A stretch of DNA of 57,415 bases from Chlamydiales bacterium (GTDB lineage Bacteria; Chlamydiota; Chlamydiia; Chlamydiales; Criblamydiaceae), in assembly GCA_024233575.1 (NCBI GenBank), contig JACKPN010000010.1, positions 1 to 57,415 of the forward strand, written 5' to 3'. A program made the translations under genes and the position numbers. The notes beneath the pieces were generated by a model. The model was not told where the DNA came from. It did not search any database and saw only the letters and a program-made list of their open reading frames with translations. Of this stretch, positions 34,522 through 43,564 are shown in pieces; the first letter of the stretch is position 1; the number at the start of each line of letters is the position of its first letter.

Positions 34522-35214
34522 ATGACTATGTTAGATTACCCTGCCGATTGCGGCCAGCCGCAACATGAGTATGTTTGCGAGGCTGCGAAACATAAACAAG
34601 ATCAAGTAAAAATGCTCGCCTATGCGCTGATGGGGCAACTAGAAGGATGGTGCTCACATGAGAAAGCGTCTATCATGATGGATATCGTCTTTCTCCTCAA
34701 AGCTGAGACCGTCGTTGAGATAGGCGTCTTTGGCGGCAAGTCTCTTGTTCCCATGGCGTGTGCCTGCAAAGCCAATGGCAAAGGAGTTGTTTACGGAATT
34801 GATCCTTGGGATGCAGGAGAGTCTGCGAAAGGAATGGAAGGTGTTAACCTTGAATGGTGGGGCAATCTCGACCATGACAAGATCTACACCGATCTGAAAA
34901 GGAAAGTGAAAAAATTCGACTTGGATTCATACATCAATCTCTTAAGATGTACGTCTGAAGAAGCGCCAATTTTTGAAGAGATCGATATTTTGCATATTGA
35001 CGGCAACCACTCTGAAGACGCTTCTCTTTATGATGTCATGAAGTGGGTGCCACTCGTTAGGAAGGGTGGTGTGATTATTCTTGACGACATTGGCTGGGTC
35101 GACGAAGAAACAGGCTCAGGTACTGCTAAAGCTGTTCAGTATCTTAATGAGCACTGTATACCATTTGTAGAAGTTGAAGGTGATAATCAATGGGGAATTT
35201 GGATTAAGCCGTAA
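34522..35214 (+). CDS. Class I SAM-dependent methyltransferase (Methyltransf_24 type)
   Basis: A 230-residue methyltransferase. AETVVEIGVFGGKSLVPMA is the SAM-binding motif I, GVVYGIDPWD motif post-I, IDILHIDGNHSEDASLYD the metal/substrate segment, and GGVIILDDIGW the strand after it. This layout is that of the CmcI/TylF-like and sugar-methylating group. The frame opens at 34444 inside the palindrome, so the ATG at 34522 (or 34528) is preferred. A terminator follows. Position next to glycosyltransferases suggests glycan methylation, which is inference. Confidence 0.82.
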   Translation: MTMLDYPADCGQPQHEYVCEAAKHKQDQVKMLAYALMGQLEGWCSHEKASIMMDIVFLLKAETVVEIGVFGGKSLVPMACACKANGKGVVYGIDPWDAGESAKGMEGVNLEWWGNLDHDKIYTDLKRKVKKFDLDSYINLLRCTSEEAPIFEEIDILHIDGNHSEDASLYDVMKWVPLVRKGGVIILDDIGWVDEETGSGTAKAVQYLNEHCIPFVEVEGDNQWGIWIKP

Positions 35215-35229
35215 CAGACTTTTGGATGA

Positions 35230-35257
35230 GGGCGCGTATCACGCGCCCCATTTTTTA
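35230..35257 (+). terminator. Intrinsic terminator of the methyltransferase gene
   Basis: GGGCGCGT-ATC-ACGCGCCC is a perfect eight-base GC-rich stem with a three-base loop, followed by CA and six T, fifteen bases after the stop codon. Confidence 0.88.
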
Positions 35258-36298
35258 TTTCTTATTCTCTTCAAGTGGTTTTAATGAATCATAGAGTTTC
35301 TTTTTATCAATTCTAGCTATCCAGATCTCTCTATCATCTTTGCCGTAGGCAACAAGCAGATGATCCTCTTCATCAATGATGCCGCCCGGGAAAACAACGC
35401 GTTTGTTGAAATCAGATAGAGTGTAGAAGTCTTTTCCAACAACCGGATATGGAGTGATTTTTGTCATTTCAAATGGCGGTTCGGCAGAAAAAGTATAGGC
35501 GCCCATATAGTAATGATTCATATATGCACCATTCGACGCCAAAGAATGCGTCTTGATTGAAGAGTGAAAAAATGCCAAATATTCATCATTGATTTTTATT
35601 GCCGGTGTCCCGCCTCGGAGCGAACCCCATTTCCACTGCAGTGTCTCCGGTTTTGTTGAAAAAATAGGAGTGCATTCCCCTGTGTCAAAAGAGGGAACGA
35701 TCACTTCATGAGGAGATACCATATAGGAGAAAAGAATCATATCCTGCCAACCGAAAGCAACCCAGTTTTTTTCCGTTAGCTGCGTTTCATGATGTTTGTT
35801 ATGAAATAACTTGATCGGGGGCTCTATAACATATGTTTTATTGCGATATGCAAGCTTACCGATCCACATGTCCCGGCGGCTGCCTGCATGATGCGTTTTG
35901 TCAGTGCAGCAGTTGTAGATTAAGTAAATCTCGCCGCGATAGGTGAAAAGGCGAGCATCTTCCATATGAGGAGGCAGGGGGGTGCCATAGCGATCTTCCG
36001 TGACCAGATAAGCTTCGCTTATTTGCTCGAGGTCGTCGTTAAGCAACACCAATCCGGTGTATGACATCCAGTGGTTTTTCATATTTGGCGTGTAGCGGAA
36101 GCTTAAAAGATATCCTTGGTCGGTCTTAACGATAGAAGGATTCCATCCTTGAGGATACTCCTTTAGAATGATCTGTTCCGACTTCTCAACAATGTCGAAA
36201 TGGTTATATTCGTCTCGGCATTTTCGTGCTTCGACTTCCAATGATGGAATAATTAAACAGGCCGCAATTAATAGCGTAGTAATGGGTTTTTTTAGCAA
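35255..36298 (-). CDS. Exported GH130-like five-bladed propeller protein
   Basis: A 347-residue exported protein (signal peptide about 1-24, ending VEA). The mature part reads as a GH130-like glycosidase or phosphorylase: WNPSIVKTDQGYLLSFRYT, MEDARLFTYRGEIYLIYN, WGSLRGGTPAIKINDEYLAFFHSS and RVVFPGGII...LLVAYGKDDREIW. The family acts on mannosides. The key Asp of the family is plausibly that in MEDARLF, but I cannot assign it with certainty. It faces the methyltransferase gene and lies in the glycan-related group. Confidence 0.62.
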   Translation of the reverse strand: MLKKPITTLLIAACLIIPSLEVEARKCRDEYNHFDIVEKSEQIILKEYPQGWNPSIVKTDQGYLLSFRYTPNMKNHWMSYTGLVLLNDDLEQISEAYLVTEDRYGTPLPPHMEDARLFTYRGEIYLIYNCCTDKTHHAGSRRDMWIGKLAYRNKTYVIEPPIKLFHNKHHETQLTEKNWVAFGWQDMILFSYMVSPHEVIVPSFDTGECTPIFSTKPETLQWKWGSLRGGTPAIKINDEYLAFFHSSIKTHSLASNGAYMNHYYMGAYTFSAEPPFEMTKITPYPVVGKDFYTLSDFNKRVVFPGGIIDEEDHLLVAYGKDDREIWIARIDKKKLYDSLKPLEENKK

Positions 36299-36414
36299 AA
36301 TGCTACCTCAACATCAAAATTTATAAAATTGATGCAAAAATCATTGCAAAATGGAAGAATTTCGACAACAAAATGTTGCATTTGTATCAAAAAATGAAGT
36401 GTGAAAAAAATACA

Positions 36415-36765
36415 TTATCTTTGATATCGTCGCGCATCATCGCGTTGCCGCTGAAGGCGTTTGTCCAACTCTCGCTGATCGATACGTTTTTGCTCTAGCC
36501 GGCGATCAAGATCGCGCTGCTCTTGCAGCTTTTGCTGGATGCGCTTCTCTTCTTGCCTATTCTCTTCTTCGCGCCAATCCTCACGATGCTCGGCTTCGCG
36601 ATTCTCTTCTTGACGCCAGTCTTCCCTTTTTTGTGCTTGGATGCGATCGGTCTGCCTTTTATACTCTTCGCGCCACTCTTCTCTGGTCATGGCGATCTCA
36701 GTCGACTGGGTGCTTCCAAGCAATGGCTGCGCAATAGCTATTGCAGCAATGATGATATGTTTCAT
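36415..36765 (-). CDS. Small secreted Arg/Glu-rich coiled-coil protein
   Basis: A 116-residue protein with a signal peptide (MKHIIIAAIAIAQPLLGS) and a mature part consisting almost only of Arg, Glu, Gln, Asp and Lys, predicted to be one long helix. It carries an internal repeat: REDWRQEENREAEH followed by REDWREEENRQEEK, and later RDLDRRLEQKR / RELDKRLQRQR. The start lies two bases after the hemH stop, so they are translated together. Its function is unknown; it could be a periplasmic spacer or binder. Confidence 0.75.
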   Translation of the reverse strand: MKHIIIAAIAIAQPLLGSTQSTEIAMTREEWREEYKRQTDRIQAQKREDWRQEENREAEHREDWREEENRQEEKRIQQKLQEQRDLDRRLEQKRIDQRELDKRLQRQRDDARRYQR

Positions 36766-36767
36766 TG

Positions 36768-37790
36768 TTATCTCCTTGTTAAAGCAGGAATGCGGTCGTT
36801 AGTGACCAGCTCCTTGAGTCCGGCGATCCATTCAGGATGGTCGTTTAATCCAGGAACCAGGTCTAACGTCTCGCCTCCCTTATTGATAAACTCATCACGA
36901 TATTCCACGCCAATTTCATAGATCGTCTCCAGACAATCGCAAACGAATGCAGGACAAAAAACGAGCAGTTTTTTTGCTCCGCTTTCTGCCAGTTTACTGA
37001 TCACTTCAGAGGCATAGGGACGCAGCCACGGATCGTTGCCAAGGCGAGATTGGAAGCATAGCGAGTACTTAGAAATACCAAGTTCTTCGGCGATCGCTCT
37101 GGCTGTCGCATGACATTGTGCGGAATAACAGTATTGATTTTTTTCGCATAACCGTTCGCAGCATCCTTTCTTGAGGCAGCAGCCACTGCTGTCAGCTTTG
37201 CGGATCTGCCGCTCCGGCAGCCCATGGAAACTGAAAAGGATATGGTCATAATCGTTGATGGTATATTTTTCTGATTGCCGGCAAAAAGCACGGATCATTT
37301 CAGGCTGGGTGGGATAACTGCTGATAAAGCGGATTTCAGGAATGGTCGTCCAGTGGCTTATGAGCTCCATGACCTTTTGATGCACGGATCCTGTCGTTGC
37401 TGAAGCATACTGTGGAAACAACGGGACAATAATTATTTTTTCACAGCCGCGGACTTTTTCTAAGACAGAGGCAATCGTAGGGTTCTGGTAACGCATGGCC
37501 AACTCAACTTGGTAATGATTCCCAAGAGCCGTTTGCAGCATCTCGCAAACCCGTATGCCATAGACCATCAACGGAGAACCTGCCTCCATCCAAATGTCGG
37601 CGTAGCTTTTAGCGGACTCGCGATAGCGCTTGGGTACAATAATACTACGGACAAGAGCTTGCCTTGATAACCATGGAATATCAATCACGCGGCCGTCTGT
37701 TAAAAACTCAATTAAATATCGATGTACATCTCCAGGATCAGGTGAGTCGGGAGTGCCTAAATTAATCAATATGACAGCTGTCTTTCCCAT
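36768..37790 (-). CDS. hemH: Ferrochelatase
   Basis: A 340-residue enzyme inserting iron into protoporphyrin (or coproporphyrin) at the membrane surface, last step of heme synthesis. Seen: AVILINLGTPDSP, VYGIRV, VPLFPQYA, the catalytic His in ILFSFHGLPERQIRK, and FVCDCLETIYEIG with the conserved Glu. A cysteine-rich CCLKKGCCERLC insert resembles the family's variable loop. The ATG at 37790 has AGAGG upstream; the open frame to 37814 adds eight residues. Confidence 0.95.
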   Translation of the reverse strand: MGKTAVILINLGTPDSPDPGDVHRYLIEFLTDGRVIDIPWLSRQALVRSIIVPKRYRESAKSYADIWMEAGSPLMVYGIRVCEMLQTALGNHYQVELAMRYQNPTIASVLEKVRGCEKIIIVPLFPQYASATTGSVHQKVMELISHWTTIPEIRFISSYPTQPEMIRAFCRQSEKYTINDYDHILFSFHGLPERQIRKADSSGCCLKKGCCERLCEKNQYCYSAQCHATARAIAEELGISKYSLCFQSRLGNDPWLRPYASEVISKLAESGAKKLLVFCPAFVCDCLETIYEIGVEYRDEFINKGGETLDLVPGLNDHPEWIAGLKELVTNDRIPALTRR

Positions 37791-37880
37791 GAGACCTCTT
37801 TGAGCGAAAAGCAATTATTATAATTTATAGTTAAATATGTAAAGAGTTATCATGCATCCATCTATTTAGGAATAGGAGAG

Positions 37881-38219
37881 ATGGTGCTTCAGCTACATTG
37901 TCAGGAACCTTGGTTTTCATATATCAAAGAAGGAAAAAAAATTGTTGAAGGAAGAAAGTATACGGAAAAAATCCGTAAGCTTCATCCCGGCGACAAGATC
38001 GAATTTTTCAATGGTAGCGATCGATTTATAACCGAAGTCGTTGCCATTAGGGTATACCCGTCTATTGAGGAATATCTCCGGAAAGAATGTGTTGACAATG
38101 TCCTTCCAGGTATCAATGAAATGGATGAAGGGCTGCGTATCTATCGCCAATGGAGCAACGATGCTGAAGTTGACGCGTGGGGCTTTGCAGCGATACAAGT
38201 CGCGCTTATTGCTCGTTAG
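37881..38219 (+). CDS. ASCH-domain protein
   Basis: A 112-residue PUA-like ASCH protein. LHCQEPWFSYIKEGKKIVEGRKYTEK contains the K-x-x-E-G-R signature, followed by PGDKIEFFNG and EVVAIRVYPS. Members bind RNA or hydrolyse modified cytidines (for example N4-acetylcytidine). The end overlaps that of the converging small membrane protein gene by 14 bases. AGGAG lies before the ATG. Confidence 0.88.
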   Translation: MVLQLHCQEPWFSYIKEGKKIVEGRKYTEKIRKLHPGDKIEFFNGSDRFITEVVAIRVYPSIEEYLRKECVDNVLPGINEMDEGLRIYRQWSNDAEVDAWGFAAIQVALIAR

Positions 38220-38451
38220 CAAGTCTTCTTCTGTCTTCTCGTGTCCAGGAAACGATTCCCCAAGCGCAAAGACAAAGGTAGACGCTGAAGAGAAACGCCT
38301 GAGAGTACGCCTCGATCGTTAAATCGTAGTAGATCCAGCCTATGTTGGCAGCAGCCCAAAGCCATTGTCCGATGACATTTTTTTTCACAACAAAGATATT
38401 TCCCATCAAAGACATGGCGACCAGCACCCAAGAAATGTTCTCGATATCCAC
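38206..38451 (-). CDS. Small membrane protein, PnuC-like helices
   Basis: An 81-residue protein with three predicted helices. The sequence GQWLWAAANIGWIYYDL resembles one helix pair of PnuC/SemiSWEET-like vitamin transporters, and the C-terminus is basic (WTREDRRRL). A three-helix unit of this type would act as a dimer. It is convergent with the ASCH gene. Confidence 0.6.
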   Translation of the reverse strand: MDIENISWVLVAMSLMGNIFVVKKNVIGQWLWAAANIGWIYYDLTIEAYSQAFLFSVYLCLCAWGIVSWTREDRRRLANEQ

Positions 38452-38549
38452 ATGTACTCCAAGTTTTTTTAATGATCAAATCGCTTCTGGAAATATTTGT
38501 CAACTAAAGGAAAGGATGTTATATCTTGATACGTAACAAGGGAAGGAAA

Positions 38550-39137
38550 ATGACGCAAGGCAAGCTTGAAGTGATCTGCGGATCGATGTTTTCCGGTAAG
38601 ACAAACGAGCTATTGAATCGATTGAAACGTGCCGAGTATGCAAAAAAAGATGTCATCACAATCAAACACCAGGTGGATAACCGCTGGTCATACTCCTGTA
38701 TTGTTACGCATGATGGTATCGAACGCGATGCGCGCACCATTACCAGTTGCGAAGAAGGTCTTGATGCTCTACAGCAATTGACACGTCAGGGTGCGGATGT
38801 GGTTGGTATTGATGAGATTCAGTTTTTTCCAGAGTGGACTGTCGGTGTAATAGAAGAAATGGTCGCTTGCGGTATACGTGTGATTGCTGCTGGTCTAGAT
38901 ATGGACTATCGCCGCCAACCGTTCGGAATCGTTCCCGATTTGATGGCCATTGCTGACGAGGTCACTAAGCTACGCGCTATCTGCATGAAGTGCGGTGAAG
39001 AGGCGAATTTCACTCAACGTCTCCATGACGGTTTGCCTGCAACACATGATGAGCAAACGGTTGTTGTTGGGGGTAAAGAGTGTTATGAAGCGCGCTGTCG
39101 CAACTGCTATGAAATCGGTGCCGCTGTCACTGTCTGA
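38550..39137 (+). CDS. tdk: Thymidine kinase
   Basis: A 195-residue type II thymidine kinase for dTMP salvage. P-loop GSMFSGKT (about 11-18), the VVGIDEIQFF lid and catalytic Glu, the AAGLDMDYRRQPFG segment, and a structural zinc site (CMKCG and CRNC). The ATG at 38550 follows AAGGAA; the frame's earlier TTG/ATA extension is not family-like. As far as I recall, Chlamydiaceae lack this gene, which points to an environmental chlamydia. It overlaps the end of the trmH-like gene by 11 bases. Confidence 0.95.
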   Translation: MTQGKLEVICGSMFSGKTNELLNRLKRAEYAKKDVITIKHQVDNRWSYSCIVTHDGIERDARTITSCEEGLDALQQLTRQGADVVGIDEIQFFPEWTVGVIEEMVACGIRVIAAGLDMDYRRQPFGIVPDLMAIADEVTKLRAICMKCGEEANFTQRLHDGLPATHDEQTVVVGGKECYEARCRNCYEIGAAVTV

Positions 39138-39819
39138 ATCGACAAAGAATTTCTTTTGCCTTGTTAAATCCTACGCTGCGAATGTAACAGCGCGCTTTGA
39201 TCAACTCGCGTTTGCTTGATGACAGGTCGCCGCCCTTGCCTAGTTGCTGCCGTTTGCGCCCAAGGATGTCATATAAGCTAATTGCTGCCGAAACCGAAAG
39301 ATTTAAGCTCTCCGTCATTCCATACATCGGAATCTTGTATGTTCTGTCGCAGGCCGTGATAGCGGAAGTAGTCAGTCCTTCATTTTCGTTTCCAAAAATT
39401 AAGCAGATAGGACGATCTACCGGCAGTTCGGCAAGGGGGTATTCGCCATCGATAGCGGCACCGGCGAGGAGGTGGCCTGGATCACGCATCGCTAAAAATT
39501 TTTCCAGATTTTGATGATAATGAAGGTCGATCCAGCGGTAGGCACCGGAGGTGGTGCTTTTGCCTTTGCTTTTTGTAGGTCTTTTGCCGACGATATGGAT
39601 GTCGTTAACCCCGAGAGCTTCGCAAGTGCGCATCACAGCAAATGCATTGTGGATGTCAAAAGGATTTTCGAAGGCGACCTGGACTGATCCGATTCTGTTA
39701 TCCAGGATCGCTTCGATTTTCTCCTTACGATTGTCTGTAAGGATGGGAGATAATATCTCAATCACACGTGAAGGAGAATAGGTATCGGTTAATGGGGCGA
39801 TTGCATTTACACTTGCCAT
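39127..39819 (-). CDS. SpoU/TrmH-family RNA 2'-O-methyltransferase
   Basis: A 230-residue SPOUT enzyme. Motif 1 is NPFDIHNAFAVMRTCEALG, motif 2 ICLIFGNENEGLT and motif 3 KIPMYGMTESLNLSVSAAI, all three intact. The extended C-terminus (about 195-230) resembles TrmH, which makes Gm18 in tRNA, but rRNA targets are possible. It converges with tdk. Confidence 0.9.
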   Translation of the reverse strand: MASVNAIAPLTDTYSPSRVIEILSPILTDNRKEKIEAILDNRIGSVQVAFENPFDIHNAFAVMRTCEALGVNDIHIVGKRPTKSKGKSTTSGAYRWIDLHYHQNLEKFLAMRDPGHLLAGAAIDGEYPLAELPVDRPICLIFGNENEGLTTSAITACDRTYKIPMYGMTESLNLSVSAAISLYDILGRKRQQLGKGGDLSSSKRELIKARCYIRSVGFNKAKEILCRFRQ

Positions 39820-39886
39820 GATTTGTAAATTATTAAAAAAAGTCTTTTTCTCGAAGAGTTTTCCTTAATCGTGCTATCATTTCTTT

Positions 39887-40966
39887 ATGAAAAAAAATCC
39901 CTTAGATTTATCAGAGAAAGAATGGAGCGATTGGTGCAGTGCCGTCGATGGTAAAAGCCATGGAGCCGCAAAGATCCTCTCGAAAATTTTTAAGCATCAG
40001 CAACTGTCGCCAGGAGAATATAAGGAGATTTCTCAGGTGCAACGCACTCGCTTGCAGGAAGAGTTTGATTGGTCGCTTCCCGCTGTCGACAGCATCCTTA
40101 GTTCTGGTGATGACTCGGACAAAATACTGATAACCCTTAAGGATGGGACATTGACCGAGTGTGTGCTGATGCCAATCAAGTCACGCATCACCGTCTGCGT
40201 GAGCTGTCAGGTTGGATGCCGTTTGGCGTGTACATTTTGTCAGACCGGACGGCTGGGGTTGACGCGGAATCTGACCTCTGGAGAAATCCTAGCTCAGCTG
40301 ATCATTGCACGTCAGCGTCTGCAAGACAGAGGCATCAATCAGCCGATTTCCAATGTTGTCTTTATGGGAATGGGCGAGCCTCTTGATAACTATGACGAAG
40401 TAGTCAAAGCATGCCGCATCTTGCTGGATACACGCTGCTTCAACCTTTCTCGCCATCGCGTATCCATTTCAACATCCGGCTTGGTTCCGGAGATACGACG
40501 CCTTGCCGATGATCTACCGCTCAGCTTCGCTGTTTCGCTGCATGCTGCTGACGATGCAAAACGCACAAAGCTGATGCCGATCAATAGACGCTATCCACTT
40601 AAGGACCTTAAAGAGGCGATGGTCTACTATCAGCAAAAAACGAAAGTGAAAATATTTGTTGAGTATATCATGATCAACGGTGCTAACGATACAGTGGATG
40701 ATGCCGCCAACCTCGTGAACTTTCTTCAAGGAATCGAAGCTACGGTTAACTTAATTCCCTTTAATCCCCATCCTGGATCGCGCTTTACCTCATCAACGCA
40801 AGAGCAGATCGAAAAATTCCGGCAACACTTGAAGAGCGCCGGAGTATTGGCTCCAGTGCGCTACAGCCGAGGACGTGATGTCAGCGCAGCGTGCGGACAG
40901 CTAGCAACGAAGAGGAAAGAAGAGCTGTTGCTTTCACCGCGGACGTTGCTGCGTAACCGCTCGTAG
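39887..40966 (+). CDS. rlmN: 23S rRNA/tRNA C2-adenosine methyltransferase
   Basis: Radical SAM enzyme of 359 residues making m2A2503 in 23S rRNA and m2A37 in tRNAs. The 4Fe-4S motif CRLACTFC (C111, C115, C118) follows VSCQVG, then FMGMGEPLDNYD, HRVSISTSGL, SLHAADDAKR, and the methyl-carrying Cys in AACGQLA near residue 339. Its end overlaps rlmD by 33 bases in a convergent arrangement. Confidence 0.95.
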   Translation: MKKNPLDLSEKEWSDWCSAVDGKSHGAAKILSKIFKHQQLSPGEYKEISQVQRTRLQEEFDWSLPAVDSILSSGDDSDKILITLKDGTLTECVLMPIKSRITVCVSCQVGCRLACTFCQTGRLGLTRNLTSGEILAQLIIARQRLQDRGINQPISNVVFMGMGEPLDNYDEVVKACRILLDTRCFNLSRHRVSISTSGLVPEIRRLADDLPLSFAVSLHAADDAKRTKLMPINRRYPLKDLKEAMVYYQQKTKVKIFVEYIMINGANDTVDDAANLVNFLQGIEATVNLIPFNPHPGSRFTSSTQEQIEKFRQHLKSAGVLAPVRYSRGRDVSAACGQLATKRKEELLLSPRTLLRNRS

Positions 40967-42289
40967 CCGTACTACCGTTTCCACGTGCATCGTTTGCGGA
41001 AACATGTCGAAGGGGAATACACCGTCCAGTTCATATCCCCGAGCTATAAGTATGGCTATATCGCGCGCTAAGGTGGCGGGATCGCAAGAAACATAGATCA
41101 GCGTTTTGGATGCCAGGCAATTGAGTAGAGCGGGATCGCATCCTTTACGAGGCGGGTTCAATAACGTCACATCGAAGGATTTCATTTTCGGTACAAGCTT
41201 TTCTGCTTTGCCGCATGTAAACGAACAGTTTGTGATTCCATTCATTCTGGCGTTTTCTTTAGCGTCTTCAATAGCTTCAGCGACAGTTTCTATCCCATGA
41301 ACATCTGCAGCACTTTCTGAGGCGATCAACGCAAGCGTGCCGACTCCGCAGAAGGCGTCTAACACGCTTTTGCCCTCGTTTAGCTCAGCTAATTGGATCG
41401 CCTTCGCATATAGATGATCAGCCTGCAAAGGATTGACCTGGAAAAATGATGGGGGGGACATTTTAAAGTATAAGCCAGACAGTTTTTCGATGATGTGACC
41501 TTGACCGGCTCGGGTAATAAACGTTTTCCCCATGATCACGTTATCAGAACGCTTATTGATGTTTTCCACGACACCCTTGACAGATGGGCATATTTCCATG
41601 ATCGCATCGCAAACTTCCTGGACTTTCCTATTTTCTTTTCCTGTGGTGATCAGTATGATTAACACCTCGCCTGTACCGATCGCGCTCTTGATCAATAGAT
41701 GGCGCAAGGTTCCTTGTCCTGTCTTTTCATCGTATGGTGCAATCCCTGACTCCTTGAGCATCTGCTGCACTTGACTATAGACCTCTTCGCCGAGAATACA
41801 GTGGATCATACACCGGTCGACAGCAACGACTTCGTGGGTGTTGCGAGCGTATAGACCGATTTTCGTTCCTTGAGGGCCGGGTACGATAGGCAGTTGGATC
41901 TTATTGCGATAATGGAGAGCGTCCGGCGAAGGCATGCACGGAGAGACAGCGGCGTTGCTCTGGCCTCCGATCCGTTGCAATGCATCGATCACCTTCTGTC
42001 TTTTGACGCTAAGCTGGCCTTGATAACTGAGGTGCATCAACTGACAGCCTCCGCAGCGGTCATAGTAAGGGCAGGGTGGTTTAACACGATCCGGAGAGGA
42101 GATGATGATCCTCTCAACGTTGCCCCTCGCGTAGTTTTTTTTTACTGTCGTAATTCGAACGGATACTTCTTCGTTTGGAAGTGCTCCGTCAATAAAAATT
42201 TTAAATCCATCGCTGTCGCCGATTGCTTCTCCGGAAGAGCCTAGAGCATAAGGATTGACTGTGATAAGATCGCCAATTTCAATTTCCAT
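40934..42289 (-). CDS. rlmD: 23S rRNA m5U methyltransferase (RlmD/RumA type)
   Basis: A 451-residue enzyme. An N-terminal TRAM domain (about 1-60) is followed by a 4Fe-4S site with C73, C79 and C82 (PPCPYYDRCGGCQ) and a later Cys near 159, then the SAM-binding DAFCGVGTLAL, LLNPPRKGCD and the catalytic Cys in YVSCDPATLARD. RlmD, RlmC and TrmA-like members are hard to separate; the TRAM domain and Fe-S site favour RlmD or the RlmCD type. Confidence 0.9.
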   Translation of the reverse strand: MEIEIGDLITVNPYALGSSGEAIGDSDGFKIFIDGALPNEEVSVRITTVKKNYARGNVERIIISSPDRVKPPCPYYDRCGGCQLMHLSYQGQLSVKRQKVIDALQRIGGQSNAAVSPCMPSPDALHYRNKIQLPIVPGPQGTKIGLYARNTHEVVAVDRCMIHCILGEEVYSQVQQMLKESGIAPYDEKTGQGTLRHLLIKSAIGTGEVLIILITTGKENRKVQEVCDAIMEICPSVKGVVENINKRSDNVIMGKTFITRAGQGHIIEKLSGLYFKMSPPSFFQVNPLQADHLYAKAIQLAELNEGKSVLDAFCGVGTLALIASESAADVHGIETVAEAIEDAKENARMNGITNCSFTCGKAEKLVPKMKSFDVTLLNPPRKGCDPALLNCLASKTLIYVSCDPATLARDIAILIARGYELDGVFPFDMFPQTMHVETVVRLRAVTQQRPR

Positions 42290-42456
42290 ATAAAATAATT
42301 TTTACTCGTGTTTTTAGTTAAATTTATGTATGTTATTTACATTATTAATGTGTAATTTTTACTGGAAATAGTTTGTCTGTCAACAACTATTTTCACACTT
42401 GTAAATAATCGGAACGGTATTGCAGTGTCTCTTGCAACTTTAGGAGCGAATTTCTA

Positions 42457-43509
42457 ATGTCAGAGTTTTCGAATTATCTAGCTTTAGGTTTTCGTGAGTG
42501 CTCGACGCCTTTGTACAAAGCCTCAGAGTGGCTTTATGAAGCATCGACGCCTTTAGATTTAGAAAACAAGCGCTGCGAGCTTATTGAACGCATTGCCAAG
42601 GTAAGTGCGGCGGCACTGTTGCTGATTCCGGCTCTTATGTTGCATGCTGTCGGTCTTATTGGCAGGGGAGCACAGATACTTGTTAGCTCTAAGCCTTATT
42701 TAGAGAGAGGAAATTACAACCCATCTTCACAAGCAAAAAAAATATGCATCGGTATCTACAACATGAACCTTTTCCCGGGACCAATGCCAACGCTATTCGG
42801 CGGTGTCGAGCCCGGTACAAAACGTTTAGCGCAGCTTGCGGATGATGTTCAAAATGCCCGTCTTGATGTCGTTTGCATTGCTGAAGGGCATGACAATAAA
42901 CATGTCGCCAAGATTCACAACATTTTATTGCAACGTGGTGAAGAATACAATTTACTCTATGCTATCGGTGATCGTCCATTCAAATTCAACAGCGGCCTCG
43001 CTATCCTTTCCAAGTATCCTATCGAAGGGGTAGAATTTCATCCTTTTCTCTATGAAGAAAGACAGAAGATGATCAACAAAGGGTTTGTCTCCTGCAAAAT
43101 CAACGGAGTTAGGGTCATCGCTACCCACCTTGACCCCGCTAACGAGAACGTGCGTAGGCTAGAGCTGGAAGAAATTACCCGCTATCAACAGCAGTTCACT
43201 GATCCGGTCGTTCTTCTTGGGGATATGAATATCAAGAAAGGCTCCGATGAGTATGAGTCTTCCCAGCTCAAAAGCGAATATCAGTCCTCTTATGTTGAGA
43301 GTAAACCATCGTGCAATGACGAGATCCTTATGGCAAAGAGACGTGGCGAGAAACCTCCGAAACAGGAAGATGATATCGACTATATTTTGGTCCCTAACCG
43401 TTTTAATACCAAAACGTTCACAACAACACTGGCTGTAGAAACCAACGATAATCCTAATCAGGCGCATAGCGACCATGCGTTCAAGGTTAGCGATATAGAA
43501 ATATCTTGA
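42457..43509 (+). CDS. Membrane-anchored endonuclease/exonuclease/phosphatase-family protein
   Basis: A 350-residue protein. Residues about 49-76 form a hydrophobic hairpin (AAALLLIPALMLHAVGLIG), after which comes an EEP domain: IGIYNMNLF, VVCIAEGHDN with the metal Glu, NSGLAILSKYPI, VIATHLD, VVLLGDMNI, DDIDYILVP and a final SDH. This set fits neutral sphingomyelinase-type phospholipases or inositol phosphatases as well as nucleases. A bilobed hydrophobic N-terminus as in Inc proteins suggests membrane delivery. AGGAG precedes the ATG. Confidence 0.82.
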   Translation: MSEFSNYLALGFRECSTPLYKASEWLYEASTPLDLENKRCELIERIAKVSAAALLLIPALMLHAVGLIGRGAQILVSSKPYLERGNYNPSSQAKKICIGIYNMNLFPGPMPTLFGGVEPGTKRLAQLADDVQNARLDVVCIAEGHDNKHVAKIHNILLQRGEEYNLLYAIGDRPFKFNSGLAILSKYPIEGVEFHPFLYEERQKMINKGFVSCKINGVRVIATHLDPANENVRRLELEEITRYQQQFTDPVVLLGDMNIKKGSDEYESSQLKSEYQSSYVESKPSCNDEILMAKRRGEKPPKQEDDIDYILVPNRFNTKTFTTTLAVETNDNPNQAHSDHAFKVSDIEIS

Positions 43510-43564
43510 ATAAATAGCCTGAGGCTATAATAGTGACGAGTATGCGACCCACTAGTATAGCCCT

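Noticed and set aside
36523..36921. 132-codon hydrophobic frame on the plus strand
   Set aside because: Antisense shadow of the Arg/Glu-rich gene and of hemH.
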